This document shows, one piece after another, positions 35,443 through 49,536 of a stretch of DNA of 64,000 nucleotides; positions within the stretch are counted from its first letter, which is position 1, and every line of letters starts with the position of its first letter. Location: positions 45,115,632 to 45,179,631 of the forward strand of contig OX359246.1 of the NCBI GenBank assembly GCA_947179485.1, given 5' to 3'. The DNA comes from Allacma fusca (taxonomy: Eukaryota > Arthropoda > Collembola > Symphypleona > Sminthuridae). Both the position numbers and the translations under genes were made by a program. Below the pieces are notes generated by a model that worked only from the letters and a program-made list of their open reading frames with translations, did not search any database and had not been told where the DNA came from.

Positions 35443-38400
35443 ATGGATTTGCTGGATGACTCTGGGGATGAGACCAATGCTGGGAGGATGGTTGCGGAAG
35501 TTGATGAGAATATTTTGCTGAATTCGGATGATGAGGAGGTACTATTAGTTTTGGAAAAAATTTCAAGAGTAGAGCGAAAGCTAGAAGTGGTTTTTGTTGG
35601 TGTGTATGTATTTTCGAGGCTTGTTTGGAATTCTGTTGGGAGGGAATAATATTCTGTATTTGTTAATTTGTTATTGTAGGGATCGCCTATGAAGGCACAT
35701 AACAACCATGTTGGTGTTGATGAGGAAGAATTGCTGTACGAAGGTGATGATGATGAGTACTTGGAGGATGATCCGTAAGTGAATCATTGTATTTAGCGTT
35801 TGTGTTTTTAGAATGAGATCAATTTCCTGAATTATAAATTAAGTAGCAAGGAGGGCTGGGTTCAGAATATTGTAAGAGTAGTTTAATAGTGGGTGCTGCT
35901 TTGGATCCATGGTATGTTACTCTGTATGGCTCACAGTTCATGGAATTATGTGCTGTGCTGTAGTTTTTGTGAATTCTGGGACATACTTTCTTAGAATTTT
36001 CGTCAAAACAATAATATAATTAAAAGACACGGGGTTTGAAATGACGAGTTTAAAATATTGGTGTTACTATATGTCATCGCATTTTCAGGGAAGACGTGTT
36101 GGATTTGGAGCTGGGAGAAGATGAGTTAGAGACTCCTGACTCTACATTGGGTCACATTGCTGTGAAATTACGGCCAGCTTTTGATGAATCTCATGCTATT
36201 TATGAGACTGGTGAGGGTGATCAAGGGAAGTTAGAGGTTGAGGATGAGACTGGGGTGACTTCCACCGAGGATCATGTAGTATCCGAATCGCCATCTTCTT
36301 CTAGAGTCAAACCCACGGCGGATAGTGATGATGATGAGGATTCGCCCCGGCAACGGACTAGATTCTTGACTGAGCGTAAAACTGAGGATATATCCAAACA
36401 TTCAGGGCCGTCAGAGGGAAATCCTATCACCACTCTGGGTAATTCCTTACTGGCGTTACTAGAAAAGCTGATCTTAAAATATGAGTATTATGAATGTTGA
36501 ATCCAATCTGAGATTAGTGATTTATGTCTTAATAATGTGAGTAATACGTTTTTGTCAAAAATGTAGGTGAACGAAATCAACGACCAGTACATGGAAGCCC
36601 TAATTCAAGCAGGGGTAACCGTGGTGGCTTTGGTAATCGTGGGAAGCATTTTGGACAGCGCGGTGGTGGTGTAGGTATGCAGAATTTACGTCAAAGGCCA
36701 CCAAGTCTGTTAGGTGACCGTCCTCGACCAGCTCTCCTGCGTTTTCCTACATTCAACCAACCCAGGATGCACCCAAATGACCACATGCACCAATTGCAGG
36801 GTGGGTTCATTGATTTCAACAAACCAATAATTCGTCCTATTAACAAATCGCCTATGAAAAAGCTTCAACAAGTTTCGCAAACGATGCCTGCTCCAAACTT
36901 AAATGAACACGAGAAATCTTCTGGAGCCAATCAGCACACTAATATGCCCACTCAATCTCCAACGAACATCACCATCATGAATAAAACTATACATAACCCC
37001 GGAGCGGGGATGCCTAAGCGTACTCTAGTGCCAAGGCCAATGATGAACAGACCTATGCGACCTCCACGTCCTGTAGTTAACCGACCGAACCCTTTCCTGA
37101 TAATGGATCCGAACTTACCAGGTCACCCGCGTGGACAACGAATGCACCAGCGACCACCCATGCACCAACATCTACACAACCCAGGCTTTAGGCAACAGTG
37201 GAATCAACAGCCAATGGGTCCACGGGGAATTCCAGTTGTAATTCCAGGTGGGAACCATATGATGCCACCAGGACCGTGTTTAGAGCCTGAACCTTTCAAT
37301 AATTTCAACAATGGACCCCAAGGAATTTTAGGCCCACCACCCCCTAATGGACCAAATGTTTCTTACTCTGAAATGCCTCCCAATGGGTTTCGTCAGCCTT
37401 TCCTACCTCCGAATCAACCCCGGTTCCCTCCCGAAGAAATGATTCATCAGCATCTGCAACAGCAGCATCAAGTATTTATGCCACAGAATTACCCCATGGG
37501 TGAACCATTACAGCAACAGCAACCACCTTTCATGCGACCTCCTGTTGAAATGGATTTTCAGAGACATCGTGCTCCTTCTCCACAAATGCATTTCAATCAT
37601 CAGATGCCGCCACAGCCTCTTCGGCAAAATGAATTCAGATTTCAGGGACAACATCCACCTGAACAGGGTGGTTGGCCTATGCAGCAACAGCAACAACAGC
37701 ATCCTGAAATGCAGTTCCAGCAACAGCAGCAACAGCAACCACCGCAGCAGCATCTTCCCAAGCCCAATGCTACAAACCGGTCAAACTTTGGGATTAAATT
37801 AGATGAAGACCATCATCGCAATCGACCTAATCCTTTTTATATCACAAGGCATGACCAGAGTGACAATTACAACAATGGCAACTATGAAGACCGTAGGGAT
37901 AGATCCGAGTTTCAGGAGAGGCTCCGCACCAATTACGAATCCAAAAGCAGTTATGAATCTGTTAGTTCCAAAGATTACCACGACAAAGATTCTTACGACT
38001 ATGACAGAAGACGTGATTATGATTACGATGATTACGAGCATGAAAGCCGATCTAGTCAATACCGACCGCCTTTGAAACGACCGAATGAGGTTCGGGAGGA
38101 GTATCGACCCGAGAAAAGGAGTTATGGAAGCCCGGAAAAAGTAATCCTTGTTAATTCTTAAGATTTATATGAGGAAATCATACCTTTAAATGAAATTGTT
38201 GCTGAATGTGTTTTAGTTACATAAAATGTAGCTAACTTTGTGGCATTTTTTAGAGATTGGATGGGAGACTGGGTCCTCCTGTGTCCAAAAATAAAGAAGT
38301 TCACGAAGAAATGCGGAGACAAGAAGAAGCCATCAAGATAACTAGGGAATCTCAGGTACGTTGTAATTGTTATGATAAACCTAGAAATGGATGTTTCGAC

Positions 38401-39146
38401 GAGAAGAAGTGCAGTATGATAATTTACAATTGATAAGGTCACATGGTGTCAGTTTGCCAGTTTATGTCGCGGGATGAATACAGTCATCCTACATAAATCA
38501 CGTAAACGTGACGTTAGAATTTACCCACGACGCAGATGTGATGAAAATGCTTTTAATTTTATGATTTATTGAAATATTTTAAAAAATCCTTAGCAAACAT
38601 ATTATTAATTTTGATTTTACCCTGCAGAAAGTAATGGGTGTGGACAACGATTATCTCCGTCGAATTGAAGAGCAGAAGGAAATGCGAGAAAGGATACTAA
38701 GGGAGAAGGAGCACCGTCGTAAAAAGCAGCAAGGTGGAGGTAACTCGCCGGAAGAAAGCTTTCTGGAAGAAAATACAGAATCTCGGCGTGAGGTTAGAAT
38801 TGTCAAGCCAAATGTGTCCACTCAAAGTGTATCTAAACCTCGTCCGGAAGTACGTATCCAAGCTACTAGCAGCAGTGATGGAGCAAAAGTAGTGAATAAA
38901 TCAATCTACATCAATCCAAGGGCCTTTCGAGGAGATCTGTCAGCATTCAAATCCAGTGGTACTGACTCGGACTTCGGGAGCAGAGCTGTTAGTCAGTCCA
39001 GGACAACCGCACCCACTGCCACTGTTGAGTCTTCGGTTCCAGCACCCACTGTGACTATGAAGCCTACAGTGGGCGTTGTAGCTAAGAAGCGAACGATTCT
39101 ACGAATTGTAAGAAATAAAAAGGGAGAGATCATCAGTAAGAGTAAG
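35443..39146 (+). CDS. RBM33: RBM33-like RNA-binding protein, 6 exons seen, 3' end not found
   Basis: A nuclear RNA-binding protein. Vertebrate RBM33 assists mRNA export and m6A demethylation; that function is inferred from the family. Exons: 35443-35538, 35680-35774, 36089-36438, 36567-38140, 38254-38355, 38628-39146, all GT-AG and in phase, giving 912 residues without a stop. The N-terminus is acidic (SDDEE, DDDEYLEDDP) and is followed by KTERK-type and RGG-like sequence, then a very long Pro/Met/Gln/Asn/His-rich disordered region with poly-Gln runs (about 37681-37760), a Tyr/Asp/Arg-rich segment, and the family hallmark helix YLRRIEEQKEMRERILREKE near the end, matching the EEQKRLREEIL helix of RBM33, then RTILRIVRNKKG. 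The C-terminal RRM-like part of vertebrate RBM33 was not found. Reading on past 39146 gives a 43-residue hydrophobic tail to a stop at 39275, which looks like intron. An alternative donor lies at 39135. Confidence 0.8.
37681..37760 (+). repeat. CAG/CAA-rich tract encoding poly-Gln
   Basis: Mixed CAG and CAA codons within the RBM33-like exon 4, in two runs of Gln separated by HPEMQF. It is likely to be length-polymorphic. Confidence 0.85.
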
Positions 39147-42100
39147 GTAATGTTGCAGTTTATTCTCACAGTTTTGTTACCGTATTTAGTATTGTCTGTT
39201 TTAAGGAGTATGGTATTTTTAATTGTTGTCAATCCATTGTGTTTATTCTGTAGTTTGCAGTTACTCGTATTGTAGGTTTAATTATTTCGTTTTTCTATTT
39301 TCCTATTTTATTGTATACGCAGTTTAACATACGCACGCTTTTTACAATAACAAGTTGCTGTTACCTGCAATTGCAATGACACGTGGTATGCTTCGCATAT
39401 TTGCACAATCATTGGCCCTAGCTGTGAGGTTCAAAGATTTAATTACAGTAATGAAAACTTCCTTGCTAAAATGTTAGAAGTTTTCGCCGACTACGTTTAA
39501 ACAATTGTAAGATTTTCAATATTTTTGTATATGGTTTGATACTTATTTTATTTGTAACTTTTAGTATTTAATGTCGAGACTGATACCTTATACGTGTACT
39601 GATAATTAATTCAGTGAATACTTGAAATATTGAACTGTCAATAGATGAAATAGTCAACTAAAAGACCTTTCTATCAATGGGTCTTGAATGTGTTCAATTC
39701 GAAGGACTTATGCTGCATTGTATTTTTAAACTAAGGTTATCGATTTTTCAATTTCGACAGTTCCGATTTATTTTTTTTTATCATTTTAAAGTTGAAAGTT
39801 AGTTACGACAGTATAGCTGTTTTGAGTCTTGAGTCAATGACAAATATTATAGTACCTCAAAGTTTGCCCGGCGCAAATAAAGTATTTGACGTACGTATAG
39901 CGTAGGAACCGCCTTTTTAAAGCTTTATCATTGCTTATTGTTACCTTACTGCATGTTCCTTTTAAACAATTTCATTTATATTTTACGGCACAGGCAACTT
40001 TTAATATGACCACGATCAGTTCACTTAACAACCAAGGATTACTCTGCTAGTCCCTACATCCAGAACTGAAATTCAAATGGTGGTAGAAATAGTAATACTA
40101 ACTTAATTATTAAAAGCTCCTTGGAATGTATATGATAATTATTTAATAATAATCGGTACGTCAAATAAAAGTTGTCTGTTCTGTAAAATTGGTTTATGTA
40201 CGTAGATTGGTAGATTTTTAATTGTTTCTTTACAATTTATACTTGTATTATTAGATTTTACATCTTTCTGGAAGTGTTGATATGTAATTATTACATCAAA
40301 TTCGTTAAATTGCAGTGTAATTACAATATGTAGTATCTACACTTTAGTTTGTCTTTGATGTACTTTGTACTCTAATGTTTTCATATCGAAAAAAATTTTG
40401 TCGATAGTTTCTTCTTGTATCATTTTTTACTATTGATGTTATTATTACTACCAGTAAGCAATTGTGGTGCTATGGCTGTAAAACATCCGTCGTGGTATTT
40501 TAGTATGCTGATATATGTGATCGGGTTGTTGCGCGTGTTGGCGATTCGAATTGCCCTAAATTACGTGATTAGAGTCCTGCTAAAGAGGTTCAACTTGACC
40601 TTGATACCTCCATTTTTATTTTTAATATATCATTAACAACACTATTCAGGGATTTAGCTGTAGCTCGAAATGGCAGACTAATTTACTCTAGCAAATGTGC
40701 GACAGATCTGTTTTTCAAGTTTCGAATATGCGAATGCGAAGCGTGTGTCATTACTTGGTGTAGGAACGTCTTACTTGGAGTACAAAAATGTGCATCTGAT
40801 TTTTAAAAAATTAATGGTGTATAGTTTTGTCATCAATGTTTCAATCGTTACGATTAGAAACATGACTGCTTTACATAAAACAGTTACTTACATATTAATG
40901 AGAGTGCAGTTCTATACCTACGCAATACAATTGAAATCTAACTAGATATCACTGTGTAGGGTATAGATAGCGGGTCGCTGTATGGTTCTTGACATATTTA
41001 TTTATTCCGTATACACTTATCATGTGTTGCTGGAAGTGAACCGGAAATGAAATTGAACTTAATGTTAAACTGATATTTTTTATTAACGTCTGTATTACAT
41101 ACAGGTGTTCCAGACGAAACCCCAATAGCCCAGTATTGTGTTGTTTACTGTAGCAGACCATTGGTTGACTAACAAGTTTTGATATAATTTTTTTGTTGTT
41201 TGTTACCTTCAAAGTTTTCTGGGTTGTTCTAGTAGTTGTCTGTATTAGTATGTATGTTACATAATTTAAACATTTGCTGATAGCATTAGGTCACCTATTT
41301 ATACTACAACCAAAATGTAGTATTTATTTTATGTACGAAATCCAATGAACTAATGACGATACAATCAGTTATCTTTGTTGTAAAACAGATATGCATTTAC
41401 TCCATACATGGCGTCATTGAGCAGATCTAGTTCTATTTTGAAAGAATTATTCCTCGTGTACACGGCAATAAATTGTTAATCGTGTATTTACTCTAGTTTA
41501 CCTTCATGACTTCAATCAGACTATAAAACATACTAAAACGATTTTAAATGTGGAGGATCTGTTTCCTAAGGAATAATTTGCTTGATACATACAAGTAGAT
41601 ATTCAGATCTGTAAACACAAATCTGAAAAAAAGTTGTCATACAATCAGCCCTAGTGCTTTAAATATTCCAAAGTTTCCATGGAATGAATTTAGGTTACGA
41701 TGAAATTATGAGGAATATTTTCCTCTTATTTGACTGCAAACTGCTATGTAACAAATTATAATTCTTTTAAGAATGTAAAGACATCCCTTAAATTTATAAC
41801 AAATAGCTGGTTTAGTTCAGGGTACCAGGCAACGTCAATCTAATGTTTAGTTAACTTCGTCAAATTCGAGAAAATGAGTTTTACAAGTCAACTGCGAATA
41901 GGCTTTTTTACGTAATTACGTCTTGTAGCACAGAAGAAGCTCATTTACTTATATTTTATATGCATGTATTTATATTTATCTTTAAAGTGCGCGTTAAACA
42001 AATTTGTACAGTAGTTTAAACAGGAGAAAAATCCAACACACTTGATACTACAAAATGCACTGCCCAATGATTCCTACGCTCACAATCAGTGATTACATAA

Positions 42101-43989
42101 TTAGAAATATAACGGGTGTCAATTATTTTATGTACACTGTACAGATCAAAATGTGTGTTTGCGGTGTGAATGATCATGTATGAAGACGTGCTAAAGTATT
42201 GTAGTATGTGTACACATGTGGGCTGAAAGGTTAGGAAAACAAAAGACTGAAGTTACATATTTTTTACGGCTGAAAATTTCTAATGGTAGAAATCTTTGTT
42301 CGTCATTATATGAAGAAATTCACGCTTGATATAAAATGATGATGAAACTGACACACCTGTAAATAGCATTAGTATAATCTATTTTAAGTCCATAAAAAGG
42401 CATAAAATTTAACATCATTATCGAATTGATACTAGCCATACTTTTCAATTTATGGTTTAATACCGGTGCTAATTATACAAGTAGTTTCCCAAAAATAATT
42501 TTACAATGACTTGATACAATAATTAATTAATATTTTGTAAGGGAAAAAATGGACATATGTTCATATATATAATGCGTGTGAAGCAGAAATAATTAACAAA
42601 TTGGAATTTTGAAACTATTGGCATTCTCTCAGGTGGTAGTATTACCAAAGGGATCTCTTGTCGGTGGTTCGACAACAACAAATCAACATGCATCTTAATA
42701 AGACACTTTGTGTTAAAACTGTACATCTACATTACTACTACGTCTGCTACATTATTATTGAGAGAACAAAAAAACTTGTACATTATCATAATAAGGAAAA
42801 GTGACCAGTGTGTAGAAAAATTCTATCAGTAACAAATACCCGACGAACAAGACATTATTAAGTACTTATTTTAAAAAAGCTGATAGTGAAGTCAATTATT
42901 AGCTTGTAGTGATGAATTGTCTCGCTGTAAGAACCCAACGTTATTTTGATGTTCAACCCAACTACAGCGTATTTCGGGCCGATAGTGTTGAATTGTGGTG
43001 TTTATTAATGTCCCCTTCCCTCGGTTTTGAATTGCGTCCACTGAGCTTTCCTGGGCAGCAAGACTAAACAACATTGTAAAACACAAGAAAAAACAATTCG
43101 AAGATTAATTCTGGATTTTCTGATTAACAACGATTACAATATTATGTTTACAATTTCTGTAGCATAAATATAAGCATACTTGTATCATTAAATCTCAGGG
43201 ATTCTAAATTTTTTGAGGACTTATTTCAGTAGTAAGTTTGGAATTTACTTTTACAATTTGTTTCTGCGTTCATGTTTATAACATTCTTTGTTTCTTTTAT
43301 TTGTGCAGAATTATTATTGTTTTTTTGTATATCATTTTGATCGTAATTTTTTTCAGGGCACATACATGTATTATTAATAACTCTAACTTTATTGCTCATT
43401 GTAAGCATTTGTATAATAAATTATATTGTGAACAAGACTGACGACGACATCAGAAGTATTTGAAAAGATAGCTTGTAGAAACAGAAAAGCAAAGATGTTG
43501 ATCGTCATACTATTACATAATTATTTGTATCATTATAACTATTAGTGCTTTGTCAATTAAAGGACTTTGTGCGATACTATTGAAAAATGTGTGTTATTCC
43601 ATTGCTGCTAAGAAATATGTACTACTTAAAAATGTATAGAAAAAACTGAAAAAAGAATACATGTTCAAAAGCATAGTGTAAGCATACGATAATTATTGTA
43701 TTACACCTTAAGAGATATGACTGTAACATTGATTGCATCACTGTGTTATTGTATGAAATCAAAAATACCTGGATAGAAAGAGAAAACAATAAAAAAAATG
43801 TCACAGTAGAATGTCTAAGTTAAATATCATATGAATTATGCGTTATATCGTTTTCATAACACGCAGAATTAAAGTCTAGTATTCAATCTTTCAAAGTCAT
43901 TCACCTGTAGTTGCAAAGGAATACCCCAAAACAGCAACGTATGCCTTGAAATCAATGGCGAGATATGAGTTCACACGTTATACTCGGAC
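39147..43989. other. intron or 3' flank of RBM33-like gene; no gene recognised
   Basis: Nearly 5 kb of A/T-rich, T-rich DNA. I looked on the plus strand for a terminal RRM-type exon of the RBM33-like gene and saw none. The open frames (for example 40415-40636, 40697-40945, 43238-43441) are A/T-driven and lack motifs. Some of it may be a long 3' UTR. Confidence 0.45.
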
Positions 43990-46900
43990 TCATGTTAAAT
44001 TTGTATTTTGCATTTCCCACTTTTTCGTCTCTTCCGGTGTCATAGACTCGACATCCAATAAACCTTTTAGAAGTCGACCGTTGTAACGGGCAACATCCTT
44101 GCTCGGTACATACACCTGGTCATCACCAACGTAGCAGTATCTTCCAGAAAATAATATAAACTTTTAATATTTTAGAAAACCGTTACGATACGTTACATGC
44201 AATATGATTAATTTAATTCAGTAAATATATACGCATTCAATTAATAATCACAATTGAGTTGAGTAAAGTGAAACTAACGGCAATCTGAGTATCCAATACG
44301 AACTAGGAGTCAGTTTGACAGGTTCCCTATTACCAGGATAAAACACTGGACTTGGAGAAGGACCAGGCTGAACTTTCGGGTCTAGTACTACATGTACTGG
44401 AGCTTTGGGTGTTATAACATGAACTCGCATCAGCTGGGCTATCATTACAGTGCCATCGCGTGAGTCCCTATGATTATTATAATGGCAAAAAGTTGCATCA
44501 AATATTATTTCCTGTATATTAGAAATGAAATAAATAATGCAATGAAACCCAGTAATTTGACCATACTTGCAAGGACATCGGTAATATAAAGGCATATCTG
44601 AACCCACGACTACATTAGCCGCTTCTTTTAGACTGGGTGTTCCATGCTGACCCAAAGTTTGCAGAATCTTATCAGGTGCTTCCAGCAAAAATCTATGTCC
44701 ACGTTTACATTCGTACTCTATTCCGAGGAATACTTTGACAGTAAACTCATCCGTAATTCTCTTAGCTCTGCCCGTGGGCTTCCTTCCACGTATCAACCTA
44801 GGAATGGGCTTAGAGACCCCTGCCTCTGCTTTGACCATTTTGTCCCAAGGGAGGAGAGTGCTAGATCCGTTCAAGAAACCAGGCTGATGTGTTATGCCCG
44901 CCGTGTGGGTGTAGAGACTAGTGGACATCACAAGGAGTAATTATTGAGTCCATTACACGAATAATGTTTCAGTAATTTTTGTAATTTTAATAAGATGATA
45001 GCTATACGGATGGTTAATTAGTTATGATAACATATTAAGTCTCGTTATAAAAAATAATTTACCTAGATGATCCAACGCAAACTAAAGACCAGGAGGAGAA
45101 TAACGGCAGCAGACCTCGTAGACTTCTGGAGTGCAACATTCCAGGTAGGTACTGGATTGTGGTATCTTCTTGAGCAGGTACGGAGGGCTCCTCTGGTTCA
45201 CTGCTAACAATTTCTACCTTCTCATCCTGACTGCGGTTGGAAACAAGTTCAAACACTTTTTCTTGCTCAGTTTCTAAATTTACATCATCATTATGTAAAA
45301 TCTCATCAATTTCTTGGCCTGGATTATCACCATGATGATTTTCTGACTGCATAGTCCGCTCCACTACATCAACGTTGTCTTTATCATCAATATCAGTTAT
45401 AGCACCTTCTGGTAATATTTTAAATTCAGATTCAATCAGGAGATGCGAACTGTCGGATATAGTATTGGTTTGGCTAAGGCCTTTTGAAACCTTCTCTAAA
45501 TCCGTTAATTGATCGATTTTTGGCACCTGCAATGAAGTAGTTTCATTTATTTGAACTAATTCCACGTGCCTGTTATTAGTTTCGGCATTGCCACTTCCAT
45601 ATATACTACAAGAAGTTGGGTCTGTTATTTGAACAATTGATTCTGGTGGTGATTCCTCATAAGTGGTATCTACTATAGCAGCGACTTGTTCTTCCAGCAG
45701 AGAAAAGGAGTCCGTGATTGAAGAGTTGTTTAAATCCTCAATGACAGCTGATGTAGCCTCCTCAAGATCCCACGAAGGAGAAGCGTCTTCAATGAATAAC
45801 CTCCGCCTGGAAGCATAGTCATTAACCCAAGATATAACATGCTCAGGAAGCCGCTTGCTGGTTTGTTCCCAATTAGGCTTGAACCTCAGTGATAAAGCCA
45901 TGGCTTTCATAGGAAGTTGAAAATTTTCCAAGAAATTTTCTCTAGGATTTTTGGAATTCAGTAAAACTGGGGCTGGGAACTTCTGGTCATTCCAATTGAG
46001 CCAGCCCTTACGTTCTTGTTCCCCTTTCCTCACATCTTGTTGCAGTTGGCTGGCTAACTTGAGTATCTTAGCATGGTGCTCAGATTTTTCCGAGTCAAGG
46101 GTAGATTTGAGCTGAGTGGCTTCTTCTGCTTCCTTTCGCTCACGAATTCGTTTGTATATGTATTCATTTTCTAACTCTGTTCTAGGCAGGAACTCTTGCT
46201 CAATAAGGACTGGAGCTTTTACCCACGCATTTGGTTGAGTAGGCTTAGCTGGTATAGGTTCTTGTGGTACAGGGGTTGTATCCTTTGAATCTTTCGGAGG
46301 ATTTTTTTCCACTTCTGGATTACTAGCATCTTCTTCCTGTTCTTCGTCAAATTCTAAAGTATCTTCTTGACGTAGCTCATCTTCCAGATCTTGGGATGCC
46401 ACTTCAAAGTTAGTGTGTTGGATGAGTCCGAGGAGTTTCCGTTGGTAGAGTAGTAACATCTCTTGAGGATGAATGGAGGATTTGGAGGCACCATTTGAAG
46501 GATTGAAGCTTGGGAAATCAATTCGTTCCAAATTATCACAGCAATCTTGAGCAAGTCTTTCATAGTAACTAAAGTTAGCTTCTCGAATAGTAAAAGGCTC
46601 GTCACGAGAGCCTTGGCGATGACCACAGTTGCAGTAGGACAGAAACCGGTGACCAGTGCTGTGCTCCATTTCTGGTAAGGTATCATCCCTTTATGAAACA
46701 AAGTATAATAGAGACATTTGCACGCAAAGGGCATTTTAAAAACTATAAGTTGAGCAGATAACTAACATTCCATTGTTACTTAAAGGTATCATTTCGTTTA
46801 ATTCGAGCTCAACTTACATAACAGGTAATGGAATCACTTCCAAATGATCCTCTACTTTGATTCTGTGAACGGGATGGCAACAAGTGTGCTCATGCAAACT

Positions 46901-49536
46901 TCGAGCCTCGCACTGTTGATGCCCACGCTTCCAGTAACGATCACACTTCTCAATAAGTTTAGTTATCCAAGGACGAACACCTGGTCCGCGAGAAACTTTC
47001 ACAAACGAATCGACAGCATGTGCAACCTAAAAGTAACCACAGGATGGTAATCGATTGAACATTTACTGATTGGAAAATGGTTTGAAAAATGATTACTAGA
47101 ATACAAATTATTTTAACTTCTTTTACTAATAATTTTATTATAAATTAAATAACTGGGTTCTGTGGTTTATATTTTAGGAAAAAACAACTTTCTACTGTGT
47201 AATAAACTTTCGAACATCCACCGTTTTCTCATCCGACTAGCAAATTCTAGTGCTAATAAGTAATTAAAATAATTATCATCACCAGTAACAGTACTCCGTT
47301 CACAGATGATGAGTGTTTACCTTAGCCTTGTGTAACTTTTCAGGGAAAATCTCTGGCAAGTTTTTCAAGTACAAAGCATATACTTTAGGGAACAGCTTCG
47401 CGCATTGTGATTCCAAGTATTCCGTATCCGCATTGGTAAACTGGTACATAAGAGACAGAGCCTAGGAGTAAAAAAGACATTAAAAATGTGTCACTAGCAA
47501 TAATAATGTTGAATTATAATTATAATATTATAAGAATTAAATTATAATTACATCTCTGGCTCGGAAATCTGAATGAGTTTCTTGAATGAAGTAGGTAAAA
47601 AGAGCGCTGAAAGCTTTCCGCCACATAGAGAAGGTAGGCAGTACGAAGAAATGTTTATGCTCTGCCACATGCTTACTGTCATCATCGAAGCCAGACTTGT
47701 GAGCGAGGCGAGAGTGGGATGTGATGAAATCACGGAAATCCTCTAGAGTATCCCGATAAGTACGGAGTTGATCACAGATAGGTTTGGAAGCATTAGTACT
47801 ATAGACTGTGGGAAAAGTGGACGCAAATGAAAGCTTGGATATGTTCTTGTACTCCGACATGGTCGGATCTGACAGAGCCACGGACATTTTTTCGCAGAAA
47901 CTCGAAGTAATGTGAGCTAGCCTCCTCGCAGGGTCATCAGACATCTCCGGCTCTTGAACACCCTCATCATATATGAACACATATTCTTGAGTTGATGGAA
48001 TCGCAAACAGGGAATTGGCACTGAAAATAACAAATTAAGATAATCAAAACCTCCCATTCCCTCATCGCCATTACTTGTAGATTTTGTTTTACCATATATT
48101 TGTTCACGAAATAAGACACAAGTGTAGAATTAAGAAAACATAGCATTTAACATAAAAAATCCACCTGATATTAGTAACAATCCTGCATTTGCGGAAAATA
48201 TGATAAATCTCGTCTTCTAGTTTGTACTGCATTTCCTTTATTGGGTCCTTAATAGGTAGTTCCTCAAAAGCCCTTGAAGGTCTCCCGGAATTGGTCTGGA
48301 AAAGAAATAGTATTCGCGGAGAGCACATTCGACCATGATCTCGCCAGGCTTTAGGAATCCCATCAACCTTGTTCAACAGTTTCGTGGTGAACGGAAGCAC
48401 TTCCAGTCTGCACAGTAAATTACAAAATTTACTCAATCAGCAATTTCTCCTAATAATTATAAACCATCATCCCACTGACAAAACATTTAACATTTTAAAC
48501 AGTTCCATGAAATAAAACTTTTTCCCACTAGTCCAATCCTTCATTGATTGTCCTACCCCCATGAAACAATACCCCCAACACCCAAATTATTACACATCCA
48601 ATCCAATGCCACTCTTTAATAGTTGATCCCCATACCTGACAGTATCAATGATACGAAACAAGTGGATGTAGCTTGTGTCAAAGTAGCTCCCCGGACTTGA
48701 CACCAAAATAACATGAGACAGTGAAAACACCAAAAGTAGAGATCGGCAGTACTTGGCTTTGATGTCAGCCCAAATTTCACTGAAGCCCTGTACAACAACA
48801 ATTGAAACTATTTTTAAAAAATTAAAACAATTACAAATAATAACAATTAAATCCTTCAACAAATCTCATATAATTTCCTCAAACAAAAATATCATTTAAA
48901 AAAAATTCTTTAACTGACCACTTCCTTCGACTTTAACTTCTGACTAGCAACTTCCCACTCCTGAAGGAACGAGCTGGGGTCAGAGGAACCCTGAAGATGC
49001 AAAAACAGAATCCGCTCATCCTCAGAGTAGAACCCATCGATTGCTCCCTAATTTATAATTTCAAAAAATATTACATTATCACCTTTTAAAAAAACAAATA
49101 ATTGCAGGATCACACTGAGTATCCCAATGTTCAAAATTTAATCAATTACCATTTCTTTCACCGACCCTTCCCTTTCTACATCTTGGCACTCCTGCTGTTG
49201 ACAATTGTCCCCCCTTTTGGAATCACTCTCAGTTTTGAACGTATTACCAGCATTGCTCCGATCGGCCGAGTCGAGCTCCGAAGGCTCCGAGTCTTTTTTC
49301 CTGACCTTAACTTTGAAGCCGGGATCTTGCCTGGGTTGAAAGAGGGACGGGGACCCGAAGGAGTCCAGAACAAGACGGAATGCTCTCTTGAAGCCTCTTT
49401 CTTCATGGAAAGTTGTGGAGCCGATAATTGACACCACCACAATTTCCTTCTTCTTTAATTTCGACAATTTATCGCTCGAGCTAATCACATTTCCCGTTAT
49501 AATCTCTAAAATTTCCGGGCTATTGAGTCGGAACAT
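43990..49536 (-). CDS. SMG8: SMG8, subunit of the SMG1 kinase complex (NMD), 11 exons
   Basis: SMG8 with SMG9 binds and restrains the SMG1 kinase that phosphorylates UPF1 in nonsense-mediated mRNA decay. Exons in reading order: 49536-49150, 49047-48919, 48787-48636, 48407-48165, 48020-47552, 47461-47321, 47026-46818, 46688-45063, 44917-44567, 44467-44279, 44140-43990. All are in phase, giving 1348 residues (human 991). Matches in family order include SLLLVFSLSHVILVSSPGSY, CSPRILFLFQTN, LEDEIYHIFRKCRIVTN, HKHFFVLPTFSMWRKAF, the Cys/His-rich block around CDRYWKRGHQQCEARSLHEH, CNCGHRQGSRDEPF, YLPGMLHS…LLPLFSSWSLV, LLPWDK, GSDMPLY and VQPGPSPSPVFYP. The last exon (LRLPYCYVGDDQVYVP…) matches the human C-terminus. 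Residues about 675-1085 in the big exon form an acidic, charged insertion longer than the human linker. The exon split inside the SDMPLY region crosses an in-frame intron that could be read as coding. Confidence 0.95.

Noticed and set aside
37500-38075. Plus-frame and minus-frame alternatives over the RBM33-like exon 4
   Set aside because: They are shadows; the main frame joins its neighbours in phase and carries family features.
39147-39275. Hydrophobic 43-residue C-terminal extension of the RBM33-like protein
   Set aside because: It begins with a good donor (GTAATG) and has intron-like T-rich composition.
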